Shown here one piece after another: positions 8,941-17,454 of a stretch of DNA of 64,000 nt; the stretch's first letter is position 1; each line of letters begins with the position of its first letter. The notes beneath the pieces are model-generated. The model did no database searches, was not told the origin of the DNA, and was given only the letters and a program-made list of their open reading frames with translations. The translations under genes and the position numbers were made by a program. Source of the stretch: Pseudoalteromonas phenolica. Lineage in GTDB: Bacteria > Pseudomonadota > Gammaproteobacteria > Enterobacterales > Alteromonadaceae. Where the stretch lies: NCBI RefSeq assembly GCF_005886345.1, contig NZ_PNEC01000053.1, positions 40,593 to 104,592 on the forward strand. Direction: 5' to 3'.

Positions 8941-10704
8941 TTAATGATGTGTGTGTTCATGTTCATGCATTTGCATACCACTCTCTTGCATGACATTTTT
9001 ATCGACTATTTTTTTGATGGCGATGACTTTAAAGTCTTGGGCGGTATCAAAAGTAAATTCGATATTATCACCCACTTTGAGCATTGAAATATCCAGTTCA
9101 TCGATAAACCCAAAGTCCATGGTAGCAGGTCCTCTGCCCCACTTTTCAATGGCTTCACGACTGATATTGATAACGCGAGCGTCAGAATCAATGGCATTAA
9201 TGACACCATTTACTGTGGCTTGTGTATCTGATGCCGCAACTTCAACTTTGCCCATAATATGAATGGCTGAAACCGGATAACTACCATCATCTTGTTTGGT
9301 GATCTCAAAATGTAGACTGTGGCCTACTTCTAGCGCATCAAAGTCCGCTTGGTTGAGCACACCAAAATCCATCACCATTTGTGGCCATTGCCATGCTTCA
9401 ACTGGCGCATGGTCGATTGTTACACTTTGCTCTGAATCTGACTTTGCGGTAACCACCCCTTCAGCCCATACAGAAGTTGGCTCTGCGGCAAATTCCATAC
9501 GTTTAAAGTCAGAGGATTTACTCGATTCAGAGTCAATCAAGAATTGCGCCGATGTGACGACGGTATCGCCTTCATTGAGACCTTCTAATACTTCAATTTG
9601 ATCTTGATAGACTTGGCCAATTTGCACGGCAATAGACTTAAATTGCCCATCACCCAACGCTAAGACCACGCGATTTTGTTTGCCCGTTCTTATAACTGAC
9701 TCGATTGGCGTAAGAATGCTATCTTGTTTTGTTTTACCGCTTATTTGCAATTGCGCATACATGTTTGGCTTGAGCGCACCATCTTTGTTTTCAAAACGAA
9801 GACGTACACGTAGCGTACGATTTTTTTCATCTAGCGTTGGATATATGTAATCAACTTCACCATGCCAAGCTCGGGCTGGTTGATAGTCTAAGGTCATGTG
9901 TACAGGCAAGCCAACCATTACAGACGCTGCATCACGCTCAAAGACTTCGGCTTCAACCCAGACATTGCTCAAATCGCCTATACTCATCATGGTTGTACCC
10001 GGTTGTACATAATAACCTTCGCGAATTTTTAAGTTGGCAACCACACCATTTTGCGGAGCATAAAAAGTCACATTTTGGCTCACTTTTTTATCACGCTGTA
10101 GCTGCTCGATAAAAATATCGTCAATATGAAGCGCTCTCAATCGAGCCTTGGCTGCGTCAATCAAACCAAACTCTGTGCCGCGCAAAGCGATTAAAAATTC
10201 TTGTTGTGCATTCACAAGTTCAGGGGAATATAAAGTATAGAGCTCTTGGCCTTTTTTGACTTTTTGCCCTGTGGTTTTCACGAATAATTGCTCAACCCAA
10301 CCAGATACCCGCGGGTGAATATGTACGAGGTTGTCTTCGTCATACTGTATATAACCCACGGTATTAATTGTTGGCGTCATGTCTTTAAGTGTGACTTGCG
10401 CAGTTCGAACTCCTAAGTTGTTTATCACTTCTGGAGAGATTTTAATAGCACCCGGACCGTGCTCATCTTCGCTATTAGACTCGTCGTATACAGGAATTAG
10501 ATCCATGCCCATTGGAGACTTACCGGGTTTATCTCGACGGTAGTTCGAGTCCATTGGCGCAACCCAATACAGCGGTTTTTTTTCGTCACTCTGTTCAGCA
10601 TGACTGTTGTGTTCTGCATTTGATTGCGAATAAAAGTACATACCCGCACCGCCAACTGCCATACCTAAACTGAGCAATACTGCATTGGTAATAAATTTCG
10701 ACAT
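8941..10704 (-). CDS. cusB: CusB-type periplasmic adaptor with two fused CusF-like domains
   Basis: 587-residue adaptor joining CusA to the outer-membrane channel and delivering metal. After an N-terminal anchor (~5-26) comes a heavy-metal-binding segment (YWVAPMDSNYRRDKPGKSPMGMDL), then the membrane-fusion core. The C-terminus adds two CusF-like beta-barrels (~407-489 and ~490-565). The first keeps the CusF copper ligands His, Trp, Met, Met (IDHAPVEAWQWPQMVMDFG). The second aligns as ISREAIEKWGRGPATMDFG and keeps only the last Met. It ends in a Met/His tail (MQMHEHEHTHH). The start overlaps the DUF411 stop by one base (TGATG). E. coli has CusF as a separate protein; here the chaperone is fused and duplicated. 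Confidence 0.9.
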   Translation of the reverse strand: MSKFITNAVLLSLGMAVGGAGMYFYSQSNAEHNSHAEQSDEKKPLYWVAPMDSNYRRDKPGKSPMGMDLIPVYDESNSEDEHGPGAIKISPEVINNLGVRTAQVTLKDMTPTINTVGYIQYDEDNLVHIHPRVSGWVEQLFVKTTGQKVKKGQELYTLYSPELVNAQQEFLIALRGTEFGLIDAAKARLRALHIDDIFIEQLQRDKKVSQNVTFYAPQNGVVANLKIREGYYVQPGTTMMSIGDLSNVWVEAEVFERDAASVMVGLPVHMTLDYQPARAWHGEVDYIYPTLDEKNRTLRVRLRFENKDGALKPNMYAQLQISGKTKQDSILTPIESVIRTGKQNRVVLALGDGQFKSIAVQIGQVYQDQIEVLEGLNEGDTVVTSAQFLIDSESSKSSDFKRMEFAAEPTSVWAEGVVTAKSDSEQSVTIDHAPVEAWQWPQMVMDFGVLNQADFDALEVGHSLHFEITKQDDGSYPVSAIHIMGKVEVAASDTQATVNGVINAIDSDARVINISREAIEKWGRGPATMDFGFIDELDISMLKVGDNIEFTFDTAQDFKVIAIKKIVDKNVMQESGMQMHEHEHTHH

Positions 10705-11189
10705 CAGAATTGCTCCTCGTAACTGTTTACTTCAGCGAATATTTCGTAGCTGCCATCTTTTTTTAACAACAGCACTTTATAGGCTTGAAACCTTTCATCA
10801 ATTTCCATCCCAGGTGAGCCTAGTGGCATAGCAGGTACACTTAACCCAATGGCGTTTTCAGGGGGAGATTGCAAAAACTGCTTAATGAATTTCGCAGGTA
10901 CATGACCTTCGAAGGCAAACCCATCGGCATGCACTGCGGTATGACACGAGCGATATCGCGCTTCAATGCCGTATTGGCTTTTTATTTCGCTCATTTGCGG
11001 GGGCGAAAAGTTTTTGCCTTCGACCTTAATATTTTGGGAGGTGAGATGATCTAACCATAAGGTACAACAACCACAAGTCGGGGTTTTAGCAACCAGTAAC
11101 TCTATAGCCTTGTCTTGTGCAAAACTGTTGTTTGAAAAAGTACTTAAAAATAACGTGAGTGAAAAAATTAACTTTGAAAAAACTCGCAT
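10704..11189 (-). CDS. DUF411 family periplasmic metal-binding protein
   Basis: 161-residue exported protein with a signal peptide (~1-24, cleaved after SFA). DUF411 proteins are small periplasmic proteins found beside copper and silver efflux genes. Key visible features are a TPTCGCCTLW motif near the mature N-terminus, a second RSCHTAV motif, and the block GHVPAKFI...PAMPLGSPGME typical of the family. The cysteines and methionines suit Cu(I) binding, although this is inferred from family context. It is directly coupled to cusB by a stop/start overlap, so the two are co-translated. Confidence 0.85.
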   Translation of the reverse strand: MRVFSKLIFSLTLFLSTFSNNSFAQDKAIELLVAKTPTCGCCTLWLDHLTSQNIKVEGKNFSPPQMSEIKSQYGIEARYRSCHTAVHADGFAFEGHVPAKFIKQFLQSPPENAIGLSVPAMPLGSPGMEIDERFQAYKVLLLKKDGSYEIFAEVNSYEEQF

Positions 11190-11279
11190 CGCCTGCGCTC
11201 CTAATCACAATAAAAACAAAACAATAAATAGGTGATTAATCGGACACACACGCCAAATTTTAGGCGCAGTTACCCTAGG

Positions 11280-11663
11280 TTAGGCAAAAATCGGCGGGCG
11301 ATAGAGATTTGAAATTGTTGCAGTTGGTGGCGTTAACGGCGCATTTTGAATTTTTTCAAAACTAGAGAAAAAGCCAAGCGTCTGAACTGACTGAGGTACA
11401 TAAGTAAAAGCATGACAGGCATTAATCGGGCAAACACATTCAACCTCGCAGCAATCCATTGATGAAATATCACTTGTTGGCGAAGCCATTGAAGACATTG
11501 TTTCGACTTTCGACATTCTGTCTTGTTCCATTGAATGGTGCATCATGCCGTCTTGAGTCATCAAAGTCATATCGCATTCATGGGCAGCAAAAGCGGTCAT
11601 TTGCCCATATGGCGAAACGACTAAACTTAAAAACAGCATGATTGAAACGATAAATTTAAACAT
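11280..11663 (-). CDS. Secreted Met/His/Cys-rich protein, probably copper-related
   Basis: 127-residue protein with a signal peptide (~1-26, ending TAFAA). The mature N-terminal half is rich in Met and His (HECDMTLM, DGMMHHSMEQDRM, MSSMAS), followed by a cysteine cluster MDCCEVECVCPINAC. I cannot assign a named family. Such Met-rich and Cys-rich pattern in the same transcription direction as DUF411-cusB-cusA suggests periplasmic binding of copper or silver; this is inference. The gap to DUF411 is 90 bases, so it may be co-transcribed. Confidence 0.7.
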   Translation of the reverse strand: MFKFIVSIMLFLSLVVSPYGQMTAFAAHECDMTLMTQDGMMHHSMEQDRMSKVETMSSMASPTSDISSMDCCEVECVCPINACHAFTYVPQSVQTLGFFSSFEKIQNAPLTPPTATISNLYRPPIFA

Positions 11664-11694
11664 AACAACTCAATTGAACTAACTGGTGCCAATG

Positions 11695-12078
11695 CTAAAC
11701 AATTTTTGTCAGTATGGCAAAAGCTGTGATCATACTAAGAAAGCCTAGCAGAAAAGTATTTGCTGGCACAGCATGCACCAGCATACTTGGCATTTGCTTA
11801 TATTCCAAAACAAAAAAACTTTGTCCTTCAAATCTAGCAAAGCGTTCAAAATAAGGTTTTAACTTCTTTAAGTAAGGTTCGAAGTAGGCTTTAATGGCGC
11901 TCAAATAGAACATACAGAAAGTTGATGCGCCCATTACTTCGACCATCAAAGTTAATTCCATTGCCACGAATATTTCTGGCCCTGCAAATACAAAAACAAT
12001 CATCATAGCCAAGCTGTACCAGGAAAATTGTTTCATTTTTTCAATTAATTGTTTGAAAGAACTAATTAATAGCTTCAT
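11695..12078 (-). CDS. Small membrane protein of unknown function
   Basis: 127 residues from ATG 12078, chosen over an upstream in-frame start (12129) because GTGAGGGC precedes it and the upstream codons look non-coding. There are about three hydrophobic segments: WYSLAMMIVFVFAGPEIFVAM, VEVMGASTFCMFYLSAI and a C-terminal helix FLLGFLSMITAFAIL. Charged stretches KAYFEPYLKKLKPYFERF lie between. No known family is recognised. It is 31 bases upstream of the Met-rich secreted protein on the same strand and may be the first gene of the copper operon. Confidence 0.6.
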   Translation of the reverse strand: MKLLISSFKQLIEKMKQFSWYSLAMMIVFVFAGPEIFVAMELTLMVEVMGASTFCMFYLSAIKAYFEPYLKKLKPYFERFARFEGQSFFVLEYKQMPSMLVHAVPANTFLLGFLSMITAFAILTKIV

Positions 12079-12233
12079 GCCCTCACTTCCTTTTCGTAAC
12101 AGTAAAATTCTAAATTCAGATACTAGCAAAAAGCCGTTAAATATAAAAACCGATTAATTAACAAACAAATAACAACGCACTCCTTTAGTTATTTCTAAAC
12201 TTATATTGAACGCCATAATCCAAAGGTGATGTT

Positions 12234-14375
12234 ATGAGTAAACTAACTTTGGGAATTATTGGTGGGCTCTTAAGCGCAATTATTGGCTTTATTGCATGGC
12301 AGCAACTCACCCCGCCAGATCCATTCCTTGCTAGACAGGTGAAAACAATTGCACCTGCAGAAGATAACTATTTAATCGATTTTTACCCCCATATTTCTGA
12401 ACACCAACGCCCTGAAGAGACTTACCCCTTTCCAATTCCGCTTGACGGAATCGGACCAGCAACCAATTTATATTCAGGGCCGAACCAATATCCTTTCTTT
12501 TGTATGTCAGTTGATTCAAAGGTTGGCCAGCCTGAGATCGATAATCAAGAGGGTCTTGGTGTGCCAGTGACAAGTGAAAGCGGTGAACTTTTAGGTTTCA
12601 GCAAAGATTGTGGTGTTAAATCGCACTTACAATACTTTGCCATCAATGCCGATAAACAGCCCGAAAAACTCACCATTGAACAGGCCAAAAACTATCAAGG
12701 AGCGCTATTTAGAGCTGAGCAAGGCACAATTAATCGCTTTATTTATACTATTGTCATGCCTATCAAGCCTGAAGAAGTGGGAGACAGATTAGCAAAGTCG
12801 CAATGGAACAATCGACTGGTGTATCAATTTAATGGCGGCTCAGGCATTGGCTTTCGACAAGGACGACAAAAAACCCATAAAGTCATGCAGCGCCAAGTAG
12901 ACCAATTACTTGATGGTTATGCCATTATCAGCTCTAGCGGCAATAAAACTAGCTATACCTACAACATGCTACTAGCAGAAGACACTGCTAGGAGAGTTAA
13001 AAAGCAATTCACCAGTTTATATGGTGAGCCACTTTATACAGTCGGTGTAGGCGGCTCAGGTGGCGGCCTTGCGCAGTATCTGATCGCTCAAAATAGCACT
13101 GGCATTTTAGACGGCTTGCTGCCCCTTTATAGTTATCCGGATATGATCAGCCAAACCACCTATGCACTGGATTGCGACCTGTTAAACAACTATTTCACCT
13201 TTAGAGCCGATGATAGAAAGGCATGGCGAGACTGGGACAGACGCCGCTTAATTGAAGGCATGAATGCCATAAATGACTTTCCGCAACTGGCAGGTTTTTT
13301 GCAACCTCTAAATCAACTTATGGCCGGTTTTGTGCCTAGCTTCCCCGACGGTAACAGCGAATGTATAAACGGTTACTTTGGGCTATCAGCATATATCAAC
13401 AACCCTAAACAGGGCTTTCTTAGACCTTTATTCGCAGACTCTGTGGTTGATCAAAATAATTGGAGTTATTGGCAAGATATGAAGCATGTGCTTGGTACAG
13501 ACAAGCAAGGTTTTGGCCGTTCAACTTGGGACAACGTGGGGGTGCAATATGGGTTAAATGCACTTCTTGAGAATAAGATAAGTATCGAGGAGTTTTTTGA
13601 TATTAACTACAACATTGGGGCTTGGAAGTCACAGCCCACCATGCAAGTAGAGCATATCATTACACCGCTAGGTCCTCACAAACCACTTTGGCTCTCCCTT
13701 TGGGGTAGTGAAAACATTTATGAAGCAAACCACGGCCCTGCCCAGCGCCATACTGCTAGTCTTGAAGCCATTGAGGCAGCTTATCGTTCAGGCCAAGTAT
13801 TTATTGGCAAAGTTGACCTGCCAATCATTGATGCCAGACATTACCTTGAGAATGAGTTAGACATGCATCATATGTCAGCCTCTTTTTATAGCCGATTACG
13901 AATAGATAAAGCCAATGGCAATCATAAAAATCACATTATTTGGGTCGCCCATAAAGATCACGACCCAACACAAGCCGCGTTTACCATGATAGATAAGTGG
14001 CTTTTAAATCTAAAACAAAACCCTGACCTCAGTGTTTTTGATGCAAAGCCACTAGAGTTAGGCGATACCTGCTTCGAGGCCGATGGCAGTACCTATGCAA
14101 AAGGCGAAGACGTGTTTGACGGAAAGTGGAATCAAAAGTCAGACGGCGCTTGCCAGTCACGTTTTCCGATGTTCAGTACCAGCCGGATTGAATCAGGCGG
14201 TCCTTGGGCTGGCGATATTTTTAAGTGCTATTTAATTGATGTTGAAACAGCAATCGAAAAAGGCATGTATGGTTCTCATCGAATTGCTCAATTGAACGAG
14301 CAATTGAAGTCTGTTTTTCCTCATGGCGTTTGTGATTACGAACAGGGTGATATGGGGAGACCGAGTGATATTTAA
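12234..14375 (+). CDS. Large DUF6351-like protein, predicted alpha/beta hydrolase
   Basis: 713-residue exported or membrane-anchored protein with an N-terminal hydrophobic segment (~5-22). I recognise the layout RFIYTIVMPIKPEE...NRLVYQFNGGSGIGF as that of the DUF6351 family, with moderate confidence. A nucleophile-elbow-like sequence VGVGGSGGGLAQY sits in the middle, a possible DxH region (WVAHKDHDP) lies near residue 580, and many Cys could form disulfides. Together these suggest a secreted tannase/esterase-like hydrolase, but the substrate is unknown. It is divergent from the copper block and followed by a terminator at 14408. Confidence 0.6.
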   Translation: MSKLTLGIIGGLLSAIIGFIAWQQLTPPDPFLARQVKTIAPAEDNYLIDFYPHISEHQRPEETYPFPIPLDGIGPATNLYSGPNQYPFFCMSVDSKVGQPEIDNQEGLGVPVTSESGELLGFSKDCGVKSHLQYFAINADKQPEKLTIEQAKNYQGALFRAEQGTINRFIYTIVMPIKPEEVGDRLAKSQWNNRLVYQFNGGSGIGFRQGRQKTHKVMQRQVDQLLDGYAIISSSGNKTSYTYNMLLAEDTARRVKKQFTSLYGEPLYTVGVGGSGGGLAQYLIAQNSTGILDGLLPLYSYPDMISQTTYALDCDLLNNYFTFRADDRKAWRDWDRRRLIEGMNAINDFPQLAGFLQPLNQLMAGFVPSFPDGNSECINGYFGLSAYINNPKQGFLRPLFADSVVDQNNWSYWQDMKHVLGTDKQGFGRSTWDNVGVQYGLNALLENKISIEEFFDINYNIGAWKSQPTMQVEHIITPLGPHKPLWLSLWGSENIYEANHGPAQRHTASLEAIEAAYRSGQVFIGKVDLPIIDARHYLENELDMHHMSASFYSRLRIDKANGNHKNHIIWVAHKDHDPTQAAFTMIDKWLLNLKQNPDLSVFDAKPLELGDTCFEADGSTYAKGEDVFDGKWNQKSDGACQSRFPMFSTSRIESGGPWAGDIFKCYLIDVETAIEKGMYGSHRIAQLNEQLKSVFPHGVCDYEQGDMGRPSDI

Positions 14376-14407
14376 GTTTAATATTAATACGCTGTATTCC
14401 AATAAAG

Positions 14408-14442
14408 AGGTAGTTCTGTAAAATCAGAACTACCTTTTATTT
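14408..14442 (+). terminator. Rho-independent terminator
   Basis: Perfect 11-base stem (14408-14418 with 14425-14435), six-base loop, then a T-rich tail, 33 bases after the DUF6351-like gene. Confidence 0.85.
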
Positions 14443-14459
14443 TTATAAGTTTAAGACCT

Positions 14460-14795
14460 ATGCATTTGTTATTTTCTTATGGCACCTTACAGCAAGATAA
14501 AGTCCAATTAGACACCTTCGGTAGGCTGTTAAAAGGGCAAAAAGAGACTTTATTAGGCTATACCCTTGGGCAAGTTAAAATCACTGATGAAGCAGTTATT
14601 AAAAGCAGCGGTAAAGAATACCACCCAATACTTATCTCAACAGGGGATGTAAATGATCAAGTCGAGGGCAGCGCATTTTTGCTTACAAGCGAAGAGTTAA
14701 AGCATGCAGATAACTATGAGGTAGATGACTACCGACGTGTTGAAGCGACTCTTGCATCAGGTAAAAAATGCTGGATTTATGCTGCGGCAGAATAA
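14460..14795 (+). CDS. Gamma-glutamylcyclotransferase-fold protein
   Basis: 111-residue cytosolic protein of the GGCT/AIG2-like family. It opens with the glycine-rich substrate loop LLFSYGTLQQ, then VEGSAFLLTSEEL and ADNYEVDDYRRVEATL, where the conserved acidic residue in the family follows ADxYE. Family members release pyroglutamate from gamma-glutamyl compounds, but many bacterial members are of unknown substrate. It sits just after a strong terminator, so it must have its own promoter between 14440 and 14460 or depend on readthrough. No ribosome site is obvious. Confidence 0.8.
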   Translation: MHLLFSYGTLQQDKVQLDTFGRLLKGQKETLLGYTLGQVKITDEAVIKSSGKEYHPILISTGDVNDQVEGSAFLLTSEELKHADNYEVDDYRRVEATLASGKKCWIYAAAE

Positions 14796-14913
14796 TCTAC
14801 ATACTCTTACATTTTTAAACTATTCGTGCTGAAAAAATGACACTATTATAAAACACTTAGAATATTTAAATTCTCAACAAAGTTTCTTCAGTAATGACGC
14901 TATAAGGGAAAAG

Positions 14914-15672
14914 ATGATGCGCCGTTTATGCTATTTCATATTACCATTTGCACTTTCAGCACTAAGTGGTTGTTCTTCTGAAACAACTGAATCCGATAAT
15001 GTAAAAACCCAAGCGATTTGGTCAAATATTTACGTAACATCAGGTGGAGAAGACAGTCGAGTTATCGCTGAACTGAATTTATCAGGAGAGTTTGGCAATA
15101 ATATTAGTTTATCAAGTTCAGATACACTTGAGGCCACAGTTGCGAACGATACCAAAACCTTAGAAAAACATACTGAGGTATTTGATGTTGATTATCGAGC
15201 TGTATTTGAACAATTTAATGAGAATACCGAATATACTGTGAAGTTCGTTCGTTCAGAAGACAATATTACACTGACAAACACCCTCACCTTGCCAGCACCT
15301 TTTGAAATTCTTGCACCGCAAACTAACCAATCTTTTTCTAAAGAAGAGCAGCTTGTTATTGAGTGGTCTAACTTTAACAGCGGCGATAAATTAGATGTCA
15401 AACTCAGCTCAGCATGCAAATTAAAAGACGGCGCGACTCAGTTTAATAATGAATCATTTGACAATATTACTGATGATGGAAAGCTAACTATCGATTTAGA
15501 CGCCCTAGATATGTTTAAAGATGAGAATTTAAATACCCGCCAAGATTGTACTGTTGATTTACTTATTGAACGATTCAGGTTAGGAAATGTAGACAGCAAT
15601 TACGCAACCGGCAGCAAGAGTAGAGCATCTCAACAACGTCGTTTAAAAGACATCATAGTAACCTTGAGATAG
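14914..15672 (+). CDS. Predicted lipoprotein, unknown function
   Basis: 252 residues with a lipoprotein signal ending LSALSGC (lipidated Cys20), so probably anchored in the outer membrane. The mature part is acidic and beta-rich: a first domain ~28-130, then a second beginning ILAPQTNQSFSKEEQLVIEWSNF, a pattern seen in Ig-like/fibronectin-like modules. Two cysteines in the second domain (SACKLKDG and RQDCTVDLL) could form a disulfide. No catalytic motif is seen. A ribosome site AAGGGAAAAG precedes ATG 14914. Confidence 0.7.
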   Translation: MMRRLCYFILPFALSALSGCSSETTESDNVKTQAIWSNIYVTSGGEDSRVIAELNLSGEFGNNISLSSSDTLEATVANDTKTLEKHTEVFDVDYRAVFEQFNENTEYTVKFVRSEDNITLTNTLTLPAPFEILAPQTNQSFSKEEQLVIEWSNFNSGDKLDVKLSSACKLKDGATQFNNESFDNITDDGKLTIDLDALDMFKDENLNTRQDCTVDLLIERFRLGNVDSNYATGSKSRASQQRRLKDIIVTLR

Positions 15673-15751
15673 CGAAATTATTTTATTTTAAGTTATAAGA
15701 CCGTTAAATAAATTAACCTCACTGCTTTAAATTAGAACAAATACAATTCTC

Positions 15752-15784
15752 TTAAGAAGCTTTATAAATTTTAAAGCTTCTTAA
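15752..15784. repeat. Perfect 13-base inverted repeat
   Basis: Arms 15752-15764 and 15772-15784 (ttaagaagcttta and complement) around a seven-base loop, 80 bases past the lipoprotein stop. It lacks a T-tract, so it is not a classical terminator. Confidence 0.7.
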
Positions 15785-15891
15785 AATCATAAGGTTAGAG
15801 TAAATACACTTCAAGCGACCAGTTAGTCATATTCCTGTAATAAAAATCCCCCATAATATCCACCATCTTATACAGCAACCTATTTAAAGTT

Positions 15892-16368
15892 ATGAACCAC
15901 TCACCGTTATTGCTCGGATTCACGCCCCGTACAATGAACGATTTAGACAACAACAATGTGCAACATACCTGTCAATACGACACATTAAAGTTAAATTATG
16001 CACAAGACGGCATAACCTTTAATTGTGTATTACCGTACGATGCACAGATCGGTGACGTGATTTCATTATCTGCAACTAAAACAGATGCAAGGTCGGAAAG
16101 TTTTAGCGCAGAAACAACTTTAACTAAAGCAGATTTAGAAAGCAAAAATGCCACTTTAAAACTGCTAGGTGAAGGTGATACAGACAAATATTTAATGCAG
16201 CTTAATTTACTTGGCTTGCATGGCTCGATAAAAAACTCAGCTGAGTTTAATGCATTAATTAAAAGCCAAGCAGTCAAAAGCAGTAAAATGAACCCTATTT
16301 CCCCTTGGCTCATTAGTGCTAAAAAGCAGGGGGCAAAACTTATGTCAGTGATGCTCTCAGGTTTTTAG
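15892..16368 (+). CDS. Hypothetical protein
   Basis: 158 residues, no signal peptide or membrane helix. It has a beta-rich central part (QYDTLKLNYAQDGITFNCVLPYD, DVISLSATKTDARSESFSAETTL) and a helical C-terminal end. I do not recognise the family. The gene ends 19 bases before a good terminator, which supports it being transcribed. Codon use is like the neighbours. Confidence 0.6.
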   Translation: MNHSPLLLGFTPRTMNDLDNNNVQHTCQYDTLKLNYAQDGITFNCVLPYDAQIGDVISLSATKTDARSESFSAETTLTKADLESKNATLKLLGEGDTDKYLMQLNLLGLHGSIKNSAEFNALIKSQAVKSSKMNPISPWLISAKKQGAKLMSVMLSGF

Positions 16369-16386
16369 ATTACTAGGCTATTTTTC

Positions 16387-16414
16387 AGCCCCGCTATTTT
16401 AGTGGGGCTTTTTT
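16387..16414 (+). terminator. Rho-independent terminator
   Basis: GC-rich stem 16388-16395 with 16401-16408 (one G-T pair), five-base loop and six T. It serves the gene ending at 16368 and lies between convergent genes. Confidence 0.85.
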
Positions 16415-16986
16415 CACCAATAAATAAAGCCCATAGGAATTATAAAACCTAGAGTGACTAATATCGCTCTTCTCCCCCACGGACTATATTTTCCTTTGAC
16501 CATAAACAATGCGCTTATTGCTAGAAAAATAAGCAAGCCAGCAAATAAATCCGAAAAAACTATCCATGCTTTATGAGTTTCATTTAAATGCAATCTATTT
16601 ATAGCTTGAAAAACCGGGCGAGCTTCAATATGTTCAAAAATAAGTTGGTGATTATCAAGGTTAAGGGTGATGTTACCATCACTTTTCAAAAACACTTTAA
16701 ACTCAGTCGGTGAGGCCCAATACGTTGCTTTTACCTCTAACCCTTCATCGATATAGTTAAATATTTGCGAAAGTAAAATCTCATCACTCGTTTCATGCCA
16801 CTTAGTAACGGGAGCTTGGATCAATTTATGTGTTACTTGATAGTTTGGATTCCAGTCATCTTTATGATTCACCGCAATACCAGATACAGCAAAAACTAAA
16901 ACCATACCGATACAAAAATAGCCTACATCTCGATGTAGGCTTCTATTGAAACGATACCAATTAATGTTTCTCAACTTATTGATCAA
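16414..16986 (-). CDS. PepSY-associated membrane protein
   Basis: 190-residue inner-membrane protein. TM helix ~20-40 (VGYFCIGMVLVFAVSGIAVN) is followed by a periplasmic domain carrying the PepSY-TM pattern NHKDDWNP, then two helices near the C-terminus (WIVFSDLFAGLLIFLAISALFM and ILVTLGFIIPMGFIYW). Relatives accompany siderophore and ferric-reductase systems, where they are thought to pass electrons or bind haem; here His residues flank helices (RSLHRD, RLHLNETHK). It starts with TTG inside the preceding gene (11-base overlap). It is the last gene of the Fur-box operon. Confidence 0.8.
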   Translation of the reverse strand: MINKLRNINWYRFNRSLHRDVGYFCIGMVLVFAVSGIAVNHKDDWNPNYQVTHKLIQAPVTKWHETSDEILLSQIFNYIDEGLEVKATYWASPTEFKVFLKSDGNITLNLDNHQLIFEHIEARPVFQAINRLHLNETHKAWIVFSDLFAGLLIFLAISALFMVKGKYSPWGRRAILVTLGFIIPMGFIYW

Positions 16987-17446
16987 GGATCGAAACCCCA
17001 GTAGGTACTAATTGATATATAACTAACGGCTCAGTGACAGAGGCAGGGTCAAACACTTCATTCTTAGCAATGGCTTGCTGAGCTTTAATTTGCTTTGTGC
17101 GCTCAAGGTCAAACTCGATTTTATTCAGTTTTCCGGTTGCGATAGCTTGACTGCCTTTTGCACTCATTGGGAAAACCATGTCGCCGTCTCTAACTTTAAT
17201 TCTCAGATTTTCAAAACGTTTATCAGATGCTATCGTCATCCAGCAGCCTCGCTTTTTACAAACTCCTACAACAGTGCCTTTTATTGTTACAGGCGAACTT
17301 AGGTATTTGTCTGGCTGTGCCATAATGGTTGAAATTTTTGTCACGTTTTCCGCGTTAACTTCAGTGCCAAAGTTTATATTCTTAGCTAATGCCAAATCTG
17401 AAAAGCTTAATAATAAAGCCGCAACTAAGATAGATTTGTAATACAT
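16976..17446 (-). CDS. DUF4920 periplasmic protein
   Basis: 156-residue exported protein with a signal peptide (~1-21, ending ALA). The core TIKGTVVGVCKKRGCWMTIAS is the hallmark of DUF4920, with two Cys that may bind metal or be redox active. Domain length is typical. It follows the di-haem peroxidase by eight bases and overlaps the PepSY gene, and AAGGAAT precedes ATG 17446. Its biochemical role is unknown; context suggests periplasmic metal or electron handling. Confidence 0.85.
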   Translation of the reverse strand: MYYKSILVAALLLSFSDLALAKNINFGTEVNAENVTKISTIMAQPDKYLSSPVTIKGTVVGVCKKRGCWMTIASDKRFENLRIKVRDGDMVFPMSAKGSQAIATGKLNKIEFDLERTKQIKAQQAIAKNEVFDPASVTEPLVIYQLVPTGVSILDQ

Positions 17447-17454
17447 ATTATTCC

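Noticed and set aside
15752..15784. Terminator for the lipoprotein gene
   Set aside because: No T-run follows on either strand; listed as an inverted repeat only.
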